From: Omphiscola glabra
Taxonomy: Eukaryota; Mollusca; Gastropoda; Lymnaeidae
Reading direction: 5' to 3'
Length of the DNA stretch: 64,000 nt
Assembly (NCBI GenBank): GCA_964017045.1
Contig: OZ024809.1
Coordinates: 4,340,012 to 4,404,011, forward strand
Shown here: positions 47,126-58,090 of the stretch, in pieces
How the letters are laid out: every line of letters begins with the position of its first letter
How positions within the stretch are numbered: the stretch's first letter is position 1
Notes under the pieces: model-generated
Told to the model about the DNA's origin: nothing
Database searches by the model: none
Seen by the model: the letters and a program-made list of their open reading frames with translations, nothing else
Position numbers and translations under genes: made by a program

Positions 47126-47239
47126 GTGAAGAGTTTGTGGTTGGGGGAGGGGGGGAACGTAGTTGGTAGTTTTCTATTTGACACTGAAACACAACAATCT
47201 TCACGTGATCCTATTTCTTGATGATCAAAATGTTTTGAA

Positions 47240-47310
47240 ATGTCAACGAGGTAACGACAGGCAAGCAGACAGACAAGTAGACAGACAGGCCTGTCTGGTC
47301 TAAGAATTAT
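47240..47310. repeat. GACA-rich segment with TCTAAGAATTATT flank, copy 1
   Basis: AAGCAGACAGACAAGTAGAC followed by GGTCTAAGAATTATTGGCA, the same arrangement as at 49256-49322. Confidence 0.6.
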
Positions 47311-47365
47311 TGGCAAAAAATCTTCTCGATAATTCGTGTATGTCAAATACTCAAAGTGATCGAAA

Positions 47366-48708
47366 TGGTCCGTAATGCAAAAGTTAAAATGGTCCATAAT
47401 GCAAAGGTTAAACTGGTACATAATGCAAAAGTTAAACTGGTCCATTATGCAAAGGTTAAACTGGTCCATATGGCAAAGGTTAAAAGTGATCATTATGCAA
47501 AGGTTAAACTGGGCCATAATACAAAGGTTAAACATGTCCACAATACAAAGGTTAATCTTGTCCGTAATGCAAAGGTTAAACTTGTCCATAATACAAAGGT
47601 TAATCTTGTCCATAATGAAAAGGTTAAACTGGTCCATAATGAAAATGTTCAACTGGACCGTATTGAAAGGGTTCACCTGGTCCGTAATGCAAAGGTTAAA
47701 CTGGTCCATAAGGCAAAGGTTAAACTGGTCCGTAATGCAAAGGTTAAACTTGTCCATAATGAAAAGGTTAAACTGGTCCGTAATGCAAAGGTTAATCTGG
47801 TCCATAATGAAAAGGTTAAACTGGTCCGTAATGCAAAGGTTAAACTTGTCCATAATGAAAAGTTTAAACTGGTCCGTAATGAAAAGGTCAACCTGGTCCA
47901 TAATGAAAAGGTCAACCTGGTCCATAATGAAAAGGTCAACATGGTCCATAATGAAAAGGTCAACCTGGTCCGTAATAAAAAGGTCAACCTGGTCCATAAT
48001 GAAAAGGTCAACCTGGTCCATAATGAAAAGGTCAACCTGGTCCATAATGCAAAGGTCAACCTGGTCCATAATGAAAAGGTCAACCTGGTCCATAATGAAA
48101 AGTTCAACCTGGTCCATAATGAAAAGGTCAACCTGGTCCATAATGCAAAGGTCAACCTGGTCCGTAATGAAAAGGTCAACCTGGTCCGTAATGAAAAGGT
48201 CAACCTGGTCCATAATGAAAAGGTCAACCTGGTCCATAATGCAAAGGTCAACCTGGTCCGTAATGAAAAGGTCAACCTGGTCCATAATGAAAAGGTCAAC
48301 CTGGTCCATAATGAAAAGGTCAACCTGGTCCATAATGAAAAGGTCAACCTGGTTCGTAATGCAAAGGTCAACCTGGTTCGTAATGCAAAGGTCAACCTGG
48401 TCCGTAATGAAAAGGTCAACCTGGTCCATAATGAAAAGGTCAACCTGGTCCATAATGCAAAGGTCAACCTGGTCCGTAATGAAAAGGTCAACCTGGTCCA
48501 TAATGAAAAGGTCAACCTGGTCCATAATGAAAAGGTCAACCTGGTTCGTAATGAAAAGGTCAACCTGGTCCATAATGCAAAGATCAACCTGGTCCGTAAT
48601 GAAAAGGTCAACCTGGTCCATAATGAAAAGGTCAACCTGGTCCGTAATGAAAAGGTCAACCTGGTCCGTAATGAAAAGGTCAACCTGGTCCATAATGAAA
48701 AGCTATCT
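47366..48708. repeat. 24-bp minisatellite, the largest array in the window
   Basis: About 56 units of GTCAACCTGGTCCATAATGA AAAG. The left third uses GTTAAACTGGTCC units with more variation, the right two thirds the homogeneous GTCAACCTGGTCC form. The 24-bp period keeps frames of 540 codons (minus) and 452 and 467 codons (plus) open at once, so none is evidence for a protein. Confidence 0.97.
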
Positions 48709-49204
48709 GAATAAAAAAAAAAAAATTCCATGGTACCAAATTATTTTCTTATTTAAGACAAACCATGACCCTGAGTGAATATTTATCAACGGGAAAATCA
48801 TGACAGAATTGGACATTTCCCGAAAATCAGAATACGTGGCATGAGCAGGTCACTTGACCAACAATTTGGAAAACATAAATGAATGTTACAGAAAAACAAA
48901 TTGGGTCAAAGATATTTCAGGAAGAAATAGAAGGTGTTTGATAAAATTGATAAGAAGAATTAATCCTCGAAGAACGTGGAACACACAGACAAGAAGGGTC
49001 TGGACAAAAGTGGGAGATGTGGGGTTGGGGTCATAGGGAAGTGGATCTGCTCCGACCGCTATCTTCAGAGGGTGCAAAAGTAGTCATTATTCATGCAATA
49101 GATCTATATATAGATTGTTTTTTTTAGGGGAATAGAAGGCCTTAATTCAGACTTTCCCAGGGTGAAGTTTTGGCTTGCGACAACCCTTCAACAAAGCCAC
49201 AGAG
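48709..49204. other. Unassigned sequence
   Basis: No gene recognised. Confidence 0.5.
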
Positions 49205-49765
49205 AAACATGAAGACAGACAAACAGACAGACAAAGAGACAGACAATCAGCTAGTTAGGCAAACAGACAAGTAGACAGACAAGTAGATAACAACAGGTCT
49301 GACAGGTCTAAGAATTATTTGCACGATAAAGACAAGGTGACACACAAGAAGACAGACAATGGAACAGACAAGGAGAAAGACAAGCAGACAGACAAGTAGA
49401 CAGACTAGCGGGCAGACAAGTAGACAAACAAGCAGCAAGACAAGCTGACAGGCAAGGGGACAGACAAGCAGACAGACAGGTAGAAAGTCACGTGGACAGA
49501 CAAGTAGACAGACAAGTAGACAGAGAAGCGGACAGACAAGTAGACAGACAAGTGGAAAGACAAGCAGATATGCCAGTGGACAGACAAGCAGACAGACAGG
49601 TAGACAGAGACGCGGACAGACAAGTAGAAAGACCAGCAGACAGACAAGCAGATAGACGCGTAGACAGACACGTAGACAGACAACCGGACAGACAAGTAGA
49701 CAGACAAGCAGACAAACAAGTAGACAGACAACTGGACAGACAAGCAGACAGGCAAGAAGACAACG
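49205..49765. repeat. GACA-rich 12-bp minisatellite
   Basis: Units of the type AGACAGACAAGT run through most of this stretch. It is interrupted at 49288-49345 by GGTCTGACAGGTCTAAGAAT TATT, shared with 47.3 kb. Confidence 0.9.
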
Positions 49766-50738
49766 CTCATGTAAAGATTAATAAAATGTAAACAATTTTC
49801 AATTGTTAAAAGGTCTTAATAATTTGAATGCAAATGTCAAAATTTCCTAGTGCAAAATTTCCTAAGGAAAATAAATATCTTAATGCAAAATATTCAATGG
49901 TAAAATTTTCCGAAATTCTGCTTAAATTAAGAGAGGATGCTGTAGATGTTTCATCAACTTTTAACGTTATGTTAAACAATCAATCATGCAACCGTGTTGT
50001 GTGAATCGAGTCGTAGTGACACCCGGGTCGTAGTAGCATGTGGTTATAGTGACATTAGGGCGTAGTGGCGTTAGGTCGTGGTGAGATGTCGTTGTCGCGT
50101 CGTAGTGGTATGATGTCGCAGTGACGTCCTCTTTACGTCTTGCTGTTGCGACGTCTGCTCGTGGTCTTTCCTTTATATAATTATTACGTCTTTAAAAATT
50201 CGTAAATTTCTTTTATTGTTCCGTATCCTTTCCTTCACTTTCACTTCCCATTTTTTTTTTCATTTTCATTCTCCCGTGAGTTCACCATGCGCCTTCCATG
50301 TTGAAATTCCTTCATTCATTGGACTAACATCCTATAGAATTCTCGTCCCTATGTAATTGCCATTATGTAATTGCCCATTGGTAAGCGCAGATCATTGTTT
50401 CTGGCCTTGCTCCTGTCTCTACTCACGTCAAGCCTTTCTTGCCCGTCTTATTTCCGGGTCTCGCAGCTTTACGATCTGTCCAGCTCGGGGGAGGCATTCA
50501 ATAATAACCCCCAATCTCGCATGCACTATGTCCCATTTTATCTACAGATGTAATTCACTGGCCATCGTCCCCAACCAAACCCTCCCCCACCGCCACTCCC
50601 ACTCACACAAACACACTTTAACCACCATTGGCCACATCAATTTGTCCAGAGCTATGGGAAACTTGTCTGATCAGTGAGATACCCCCCTCACTCCCTTCTC
50701 CGCCCCCTCCAACACACACACACAGGGGCAAGTCCGAG
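49766..50738. other. Unassigned sequence
   Basis: No gene recognised. If the arrestin-like frame were part of a minus-strand gene, its next exon should lie here, but none was found. Confidence 0.45.
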
Positions 50739-50948
50739 TGACTCATCGCTGGAGTGGTAAATGTTTTTATGTCGGTCTGAATCATACACCAAGGGCCCTT
50801 CACATTCGATACGAACGTCGGCCCGTAGGACGTGGCCTGTGGCGAGTCTGTAATGAACTTTCCCATTAAGACGTCTGCCTGAATTGTATGTTTCGGTGTC
50901 GAGAGAGTGGATTAGGGCTCGAATGCCTGACTCAACGGCGACGGACAC
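50739..50948 (-). CDS. Possible arrestin-fold exon or remnant (N-terminal arrestin-like segment)
   Basis: On the minus strand about 70 codons read as an arrestin-N-like segment: the spacing Y-x-x-G-x-x-L-x-G-K-V with a following alternation, seen as ETYNSGRRLNGKVHYRL and then LRADVRIECEGPLVY, is that of ARRDC/alpha-arrestin proteins, where a YxxG turn is followed by beta strands and a G near the end of the second sheet. The frame is open from an in-frame TAG next to an AG (ACAATATAG-type acceptor, weak) to a (GT)n tract that could supply a donor. There is no ATG. No neighbouring exon was recognised, so it could be a lone exon, a pseudogene fragment or chance. The upstream end (50909-50948) overlaps a tRNA-like SINE head read on the plus strand. 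Confidence 0.35.
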
Positions 50949-50998
50949 CCTTGTCTATATTGCAGGGGTGTGGGTTTGAGTCCCCGGGTCATAATTGT
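50915..50998 (+). mobile_element. tRNA-like SINE head
   Basis: The A-box-like TGACTCAACGG (50928-50938) and B-box-like GGGTTTGAGTCCC (50973-50985) have tRNA-like spacing, with a short stem in between (ACACCC pairing with GGGTGT). It overlaps the end of the arrestin-like minus-strand frame. Confidence 0.4.
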
Positions 50999-52097
50999 TT
51001 GCTAATTTGGGTGTAGGTCAGTAGTTACGTATTCAAAAGAGAGTGGGGAGAGGCGGCTGATAGGGGAAAACTGGCACAATGATTGAGAACCACTCTATTT
51101 ATCGACAGTTATCTAAAGAATTTTCGGTAAACAATAAATATGTATAACAACACACGCAAAGCATGATAATAAAACCGCTGGATTGGTTGGTGTGTGAATG
51201 ACAACGGAGTGAATGGATTGAGCACGGAGTTTTTCATTTGATTTGTGGTGCATGGATTGAACATAAGGGTTGCATGCATTAATTAAGAGTGACGGGGCCT
51301 CAGAAAGAAGATCTCAATGTGTGTTGCAAAACATAGGGCTCTATCCGTGTGACTTATCCAATTCGCTATTTCATATAAATTCTTTCCAAAAGTATTTTTT
51401 TTTTTTTAAATTTTCTTCAATTATTAAATTCACGTGTTCGGAACAATTCATCAAAAGTTGTAATCCATTATATTTATTTTAAAAAAATACTTTAGAGATG
51501 ACCGTCACAGATGAGATGGTGTTGTGAGGTATTTCCCGTTTTATAGTCATGTACCAAATGGTATTTGGTGTTGGTGTGGTTAATACGGGGCCGCTCCTCT
51601 CTGTGCTGGTTCACAAGTCCAAACGTTGAGACGTACAACAAAGAAAACACAGAACACAAACGAATGATCAAACAGCTCCTCGGCAGCAGTAATTGAGACA
51701 ATTTGTATTGACGAACATAACAAATTCAGTAAAGTTTCTTCCCTAACCCTAACACTTGACTAACGGTCTATCACTGGTTCTATCCTTGACTACGTCTAGT
51801 TCCGTTGCGTCTACAACTTCATAATCACCGTCCACGAATCTCTAAGTCTGTCCTATGTCACTAAGAGTTATTTCTTACATACAATTCTATACCTCCTTAG
51901 GTGATCCAGGAATACTAGCTATGAATCCACCCATACCCTCCTCATTTCCGGTCAATTAGGAACTTCCGTCGTTAACAACAAAATTATGACGCGAAAACTG
52001 GAAGGCCCGAGACATAATATTTTAGAAACCCCCCCCCCCCCCCCCCCCACAATCTAAAAGATGTGAGAATCTATTAACCTTACCTCATGCGCAATTT
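50999..52097. other. Unassigned sequence
   Basis: No gene recognised. A poly(C) tract of about 20 bases lies at 52029-52049. Confidence 0.5.
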
Positions 52098-52815
52098 CCA
52101 TCCATCCATCCCTGTGGTTCTACAGTCATTTAGGACTTTGGCCTGCCTCACTACTTCCTTCCACTCAGACCATCCATCCCTGTGGAGCTACAGCCCATTT
52201 AGGACTTTGGCTTGCCTCACTACTTCCTTCCACTCAGACCATCCATCCCTGTGGAGCTACAGCCCATTTAGGACTTTGGCTTGCCTCACTACTTCCTTCC
52301 ACTCAGACCATCCATCCCTGTGGAGCTACAGCCCATTTAGGACTTTGGCCTGCCTCACTACTTCCTTCCACTCAGACCAAGCTATGCTTTTCTTATCCAT
52401 GCCTGGATTCCCAGCTGTTGTAGAGATTTTTCCAAATCATCCATCTATCTAAGCCTTATAGGTCTGTCTTTGAGCCGTTTTCCTCTTGGGTTTTGGTGAT
52501 GCACCCTCTTCACTCCTCTGTCATTTGGCGTTCTCTCTAAGTGTCCTGACCATCGTAGCCTGCCCTTTTTTAAAATTTCTGCTAATATCGTGGGATCCTG
52601 ATATAGACTGTACAATTCATGGTTGGTTCGTATTCTCCATCCATATTCTTCCTTTATTGGGCCATATATTTTCCTGAGAACTTTCCTCTCTCATGTATTT
52701 AATAGGTTTTCTTCCGGTTTTTGTTAGGGTCCAAGTTTTACTTGCATATGTTATAACTGATCTGATTACAATTTTTCTCTTGTAATGTTTTTGAAATGCG
52801 CAATTTACGTCCACC
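52098..52815 (-). pseudogene. RTE-type LINE reverse-transcriptase C-terminus, degenerate, with amplified 3' end
   Basis: On the minus strand the frame reads IIRSVITYASKTWTLT-like (with RKIVIRSVITYASKTW), then EEYGWRIRT, then KKGRLRWSGHLERTPNDRG and MDDLEKSLQQLGI, ending WKEVVRQAKVLNGL and a stop. This order (YxSxTWTLT, RLRWxGHxxRMxxxR, GRPRxRWxDD, W..VVxxAK) is the C-terminal region of RTE-like non-LTR reverse transcriptases. An in-frame stop (near 52452) and a frameshift show it is dead, and the element is truncated at 52815. The 3' end carries GGATGGATGG, a short-repeat tail typical of RTE elements. The last 69 bp is repeated in tandem (see 52110-52380). Confidence 0.8.
52110..52380 (-). 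repeat. 69-bp tandem array made of the RTE LINE 3' end
   Basis: There are four near-identical 69-bp units. Each unit, on the minus strand, encodes WSEWKEVVRQAKVLNGL, a stop, a short 3' UTR and the GGATGG tail, so the terminal segment of the LINE was duplicated as a tandem block. Confidence 0.85.
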
Positions 52816-52852
52816 TTATAAATTATCTGAAGAGTAATGGAGCTTTGTTGTT

Positions 52853-52972
52853 GACCCTCGCCCCAGTCACGTGTGACAATGACAGCGCCCCAGTCATGTG
52901 TGACAATGACAGCGCCCCAGTCATGTGTGACAATGACAGCGCCCCAGTCATGTGTGACAATGACAGCGCTTC
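52853..52972. repeat. 27-bp minisatellite
   Basis: Four to five units of CAGTCATGTGTGACAATGAC AGCGCCC. Confidence 0.95.
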
Positions 52973-53387
52973 ATATTTTTCGGATACTTTAAGAGGAATT
53001 TAGAAATTAAATTTAATCAAAATTATTTTCGATTATATTGTTTATCCATGTATCCTTATTTACAATTAATGCAGGTGAGTCCAATTATGACATGTCTTAT
53101 CTGACTCTGAAAACTCACGAACCATTGCATAGGTTTTGTGGCGGCACAATGGGGACTCATTTGCAGCCCACTACTTCGAAGTACCACCTTAACCAAACAT
53201 TACCTCTCCTACCCCCTCCCTGCAAACCCCCACACACACACCAACACACACAGTTCCCCGCCTTCAGCAACTTCTGATTTTTTAACGACAGTGAACCTAG
53301 TAGACATACCAGGTTTTTGTTTTATAACTTTTGATTTTTACGACAATATACCGAGTAAAAATAACAAGGTTTTGTTTAATAAGTTCC
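52973..53387. other. Unassigned sequence
   Basis: No gene recognised; a short CACACACA run at 53229-53253. Confidence 0.5.
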
Positions 53388-53525
53388 GATTGGTTACCGG
53401 AAATTTGTTTGAAAGAATTTCGGACGACAGAAAATTAATCGACGGAAGCTTGATCGAACGGAATTTTGATCGAACTGAAGTTTGGTCGAACGAAATTTTG
53501 ATCGAACGGAAGCTTGGTCGAATTT
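53388..53525. mobile_element. Half copy of foldback MITE family D
   Basis: It starts GGTTACCGGAAATTTGTTTG and continues with GAAAATTAATCGACGGAAGC, matching one arm of the element at 24.8 kb, then with diverged TTGATCGAACGGAA repeats. The other arm was not found. Confidence 0.55.
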
Positions 53526-53834
53526 TAATTTTAAAAAATTTTAATAGTTGCCATTGATAAATTTGATGGAATGGTACTTATTTTCGAACGATATTTAATT
53601 TGATTCTCCTTTTTTTTTTTTTGTGGTTTTTAAAAAAAAAAAAATGTTGTTCAGTCTAAGACTTAAGTGTGAGAAATGGGCAGATCTGTTCGAAAGGACG
53701 AGTGTAACTGTAAAATTAAAAACAGTGCGGGGCGATGGGCAAATTGAATTTTGCGGGGCCGTTGACGTTATATATTCCGCCTTAAGGATATTAAGACACG
53801 TTATAGTCGTACTGGGGCCTTGCTGGTCATAATG

Positions 53835-54330
53835 GGACGCGTCACAGCAGAGCCAGCAACAGACGGGCAGCACGCTTTGTCATGAACCGCTACAGAAACA
53901 CCTCTAGTGTTGGCAGCATGCTGGAAACATTAGGGTGGTCGCCGTTGGAAGAACGACGACGACTATCTAGGCTCTCCATGTTGTGCAAGATCAATAATGG
54001 GCTGGTCCACTGCTCCAGTATCAAACAGAAACTCGTCAATCTCCCCCCTAGACAGCGAAGAGGTCACGACAAACAGTTTCGACTTCTAAAAACAAGAACT
54101 CTGTACAGGGGCTCCTCATTCCTTCCAAAGACAATAAAGGAATGGAACAATCTTCCAAAAACATCAGTTGCGGCGACTACACCTGACACATTTGCGGCTC
54201 TTGCCTCCTGTCTTGCAACCAGTGAATTATCCCTTTAAAAAACCACGCACATTAACATCGCGAACCCCTCTGAACCATAGGAGCCATAATGATCAATGCA
54301 TTGATCGTGGAACCTGAAAGCATAGAAGAA
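53835..54330 (+). pseudogene. LINE C-terminal fragment with 3' UTR (family A, copy 2)
   Basis: The open frame encodes SNRRAARFVMNRY, then LGWSPLEERRRLSRLSMLCK, RRGHDKQF and FLPKTIKEWNNLPKT, ending at a stop at 54238. This is the conserved tail after the RT domain of CR1/jockey-like and related LINEs (Q-R-R-A-A-R-F-V, L-x-W-x-x-L-x-x-R-R). The short 3' UTR has a perfect 16-bp palindrome GATCAATGCATTGATC (54291-54306) and ends in (GAA)n at about 54325. It is 5' truncated with no RT core. Confidence 0.8.
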
Positions 54331-54805
54331 GAAGACTACAATCTAGAGGTCTTCCCGAGATTCATCTCGAAGGGATCATATGGGAGCCAGACTGACCTTC
54401 AGACCATTTGACTATCTAATATATCCGAATATTGTGTTGACTGGATTAGGAACTATTAGTAGGCTTAGTTATATTATAATTGGTTCACCATCCCCATGCG
54501 CCGGCCCTGCTTGGAAATCCCAGGCCAATACTCGATGTGCTGATGCAAGCCTGTGATGGAAAATTACTTACAGACAATTTCATAATGAAATAGACATCAG
54601 GAACAAGGGGTGAGCAGCTCATGCGAGTTTGCAGACTCAAGGTGCCAAGGAGAAACTGCTATCATTGGCACCCATGGGCACAGAAGTAAAATCACTACGA
54701 ACCGTCGTGCCGGTCACAATCACATTCTGAGAGGGAGGGGAGGGAGAGAGAGACAGGGAGGGAGAGAGACGGAGGGAGAGAAAGAGAGATCTACAGGATG
54801 TACTC
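54331..54805. other. Unassigned sequence
   Basis: No gene recognised. A GGGAGAGAGA purine tract lies at 54731-54790. Confidence 0.5.
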
Positions 54806-55088
54806 ACCCGCCCCGTGCCACGGGATCGAGCTCCCCTGGCAAGGGTCTGGTGAGGGACTCCACCGCCCCATGCCACGGAATCGAGCTCCCCTGGCAAGGG
54901 TCTGGTGAGGGACTCCACCGCCCCATGCCACGGGATCGATCTCCCCTGGCAGTGGTCTGGTAACTGACTCCCCCGCCCCATGCAACGGGATCCAGCACCC
55001 CTGGCAGGGATCTGGTGAGGGATTCCCCCGACCCATGCCACGGGATCCAGCTCCTCTGGCAAGAGTCTGGTGATGGACTCGCCCGCAC
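54806..55088. repeat. 55-bp minisatellite
   Basis: Five units of CGCCCCATGCCACGGGATCG followed by AGCTCCCCTGGCAAGGGTCT and GGTGAGGGACTCCAC. Confidence 0.95.
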
Positions 55089-56096
55089 CAACTGTATAAT
55101 TTCTTTCTTTTAAAGCATGAAAATATATCTCCATTCATAGCAAAACATGACCATAACAGAATAGTTGCTCTAAGTTGGTTATTTAAAAAAAAAAAAATTT
55201 TGGTAGCCTACCCCCTTAACCAGCTGTAGTGTGTAGTGCCAGGTTGGGCTGGAAGACACAATTATATTTTTAAATAAAACCCATGAAGTGCCAAATAATA
55301 TCTGATAAATTGATAAATGCGAGCTTAATTTTTTATTAGGAAAAAACATAAAACAATTCTGTACTAACAACAAAATAAAACAAAAGAGAGTAATATACTT
55401 TTAAAATCAATTTCCATTTTATTTTGTTTTGGAAAATGAAGGCTGGCATACTAAGTAAGGAATCAGAAAGGGCTGCTAAAGATAACTTGTAAAAATTTAA
55501 TTAGTAATATTTATTAATCAGCTAAACGTTTAGTTCCGAGGATAAACCTTTTAGCGGCATGTCAAATAAGTTTAAATAAAATTGATCATTATTGTCAAAG
55601 TTAATAATGAAGATTACAAATTGTTTATGGATAAAATGAATATTAATTTTAGAAATATTATTTTTCATATAACAATACCTGTGCAGGATTTTTCCCTCTT
55701 AAAAATTGAGATAGGTTAGATGTTACCTGAAGGTTTTGTTATGTAGACGACGTGTTTACGTCATCTCTCCCCGTTAATGAACTCTATCTGACCCCATGCT
55801 CGGAACCGCATTTAGGGTGTGGCTAGCTAAAAATAGTCTCTCTTGGCCTTGTTTACAACCGAATAAAATTAATAGTCTGTATCCTTAGAATTCTGTAGAA
55901 AAATCTGGGGAAACCGGGAAAGGAAAACATTGTGTAAGGCCTTTCTAGAAATATCAGTAAAATAGACTAAAAAAGGAGGCACACAAGAGATTCTTGGCTA
56001 TCATTTATCACAAGATATTTTTGATATACGAGACAGATTTTTGTTTACTAACATTTGCTTTGTCCGCGTAGATTCCTTTTCACCATTGTTCCTTTT
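55089..56096. other. Unassigned AT-rich sequence
   Basis: No gene or repeat recognised. Confidence 0.5.
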
Positions 56097-56298
56097 ACAA
56101 CATCATATCTTCTTCAACATTGTATCTTCTTCAACATCATATCTTCTTCAACATTGTATCTTCTTCAACATCATATCTTCTTCAACATTGTATCTTCTTC
56201 AACATCATATCTTCTTCAACATTGTATCTTCTTCAACATCATATCTTCTTCAACATTGTATCTTCTTCAACATTATATCTACTTCAACATTGTACCGG
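56097..56298. repeat. 17-bp minisatellite with a strict 34-bp dimer pattern
   Basis: About 12 units in which ATCTTCTTCAACATCAT and ATCTTCTTCAACATTGT alternate. Confidence 0.95.
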
Positions 56299-56984
56299 TA
56301 CAAGCCAATCATTATTCCGTAAGTCATTAGCTTCAATTTTATTTCTTTTTGATTTTGTAATTCATTATTAAATTAATACAATTTACTAATTGTAATCGGC
56401 CCTTGTTTGGGTATCGTATTCTTTGTTATTTTATTTAACATATGGTATCGTCTTTTGTTTTGTACTGTTTTAAAACGAGCCGTATACTTAAATAAGAAAT
56501 TAATTTCTCCATACTGATAACAGCACGTATGAGTTTGATTAAATATGATTAATCTATGAGTCTATGATTAAAGTATGACTACATTTTGACTAGAAATAAT
56601 ACTATAGACCAGAGTTCCCCAAATTAAAATAAAATAAAATGAATCAATCTCGCACGCCTGGTGCCATTTTGAATTCTTGCACACCGACCCACCAAACTTA
56701 ACAGTTTGGCAAAAGCCGCTATCTACGACTATGGTCCCCGTAATATTACTTATGTAATTTGGCTCTTCTTCTTGAATTTATCAATTACATTGTAATTTAT
56801 AATATCAAGTCTCAAACTACAAAAAAAAGTATTTAATAATATTATAGAAGTTAAATCTACAATATTTTTAGAACAGCTATACTATAGGTCAACTGTATAG
56901 GCCTACTCACTGCTGATACTGGTATATCTTATGATATTTTTATAATTTCATTCAAGTACGATGTTAAATGAGTAAGTGGTCCTA
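56299..56984. other. Unassigned AT-rich sequence
   Basis: CCAGAGTTCCCCAAA at 56608 resembles a hAT end without a partner. No gene recognised. Confidence 0.45.
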
Positions 56985-57237
56985 AGTGAAGGTGTTGCTG
57001 TTGTGTTATTGGTTGTTGCTGTTGTGTTATTGGTTGTTGCAGTTGTGTTATTGTTTGTTGATGTTGTATTGTCAGGCTTTGCTGTTGTGTTATTGGTTGT
57101 TGCTGTTGTATTGTCAGGCTTTGCTGTTGTGTTATTGGTTGTTGCTGTTGTGTTATTGGTTGTTGTTGTTGTGTTATTGGTTGTTGCTGTTGTGTTATTG
57201 GTTGTTGCTGTTGTAGTGTCAGGTTTTGCTGTTGTGT
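56985..57237. repeat. 21-bp minisatellite
   Basis: About 12 units of GTTATTGGTTGTTGCTGTTG T, with three ATTGTCAGGCTTTGCTGTTG T type units spread through it. Confidence 0.95.
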
Positions 57238-57279
57238 TAAGATGCAAATAACAAGAGGTTAAAATTTAGTGATTTCAGA

Positions 57280-57348
57280 AACATTATTATTATTATAGTG
57301 GTCTTATATAGTGCTGTACCCCAGCCTAGGGCTTGGCTCAACTCGCTG
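57280..57348. repeat. Short dispersed repeat F, copy 2
   Basis: An (ATT)n run, then CTTATATAGTGCTGTACCCC and GGCTCAACTCGCTGCAC. It shares both anchor blocks with the copy at 32.86 kb. Confidence 0.35.
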
Positions 57349-57574
57349 CACATAAAAATTGTCTGTCACGACGTTGTTACTGGAGAACTTGTAAGAAACA
57401 TTAGCTGGATTTTTTTGTTTAAAATATAAATATTTGATGAATATCCCTATAAATTGCTAACCAATGATAAAAAATAGAATTTATAAAGCATCTTTCAATC
57501 TTTAGAAGTTCTATAATATCCATTTTATTTATATGTACATACCTTTCCATCTACACCTATATATCTGTATTCAT

Positions 57575-57755
57575 TTATATCAGGAGGTGACCATTGAAGT
57601 AAATTTTATGCCAGGAGGTGATCGTGATGTTCTTTATATGCCTGGAGGTGATCGTGATGTTCTTTATATGCAGGGAGGTGACCGTGATGTTTTTTTATAT
57701 GACAGAAGGTGACCATGAAGTACTTCATTTGCCAGGAGGTGACCGTGAAGTCCGA
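57575..57755. repeat. 30-bp minisatellite
   Basis: Five to six units of GGAGGTGATCGTGATGTTCT TTATATGCCA. Confidence 0.9.
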
Positions 57756-58090
57756 TCCTCGACTTGACATCGTCCAATGATATGTCGGTCATCATCCTGC
57801 TCTCTTGTCAGCGATTCTCCTCATCTGCGCCTCAGTTGTGAGGAACAGTCTTCTGTGTCAACGTCTCTGTTAGGTATCTTTTCCCTTCTATATCGATAGA
57901 TGGTAGGTTACTGGTCGTAGAAAATTAGAAGAAATTTCGGTTGGAAATATGCAAACAAAACGGATCCTTCGAAAAATGTCTTAATGTAGAAATTAGGTGT
58001 AGACTGATTGCATTAGGCAAAAGTTTGGGTAAATTTTGTTTAATAGTTTGTTTTTTTTGTTGGGGATGGGGATGTGGGGTCGTTGGCATG
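57756..58090. other. Unassigned sequence
   Basis: No gene recognised. Confidence 0.5.

Noticed and set aside
47071..48693. 540-codon minus-strand frame and 452- and 467-codon plus-strand frames
   Set aside because: All are translations of the same 24-bp array. Several frames are open at once, the peptides are simple repeats, and there are no splice or start signals.
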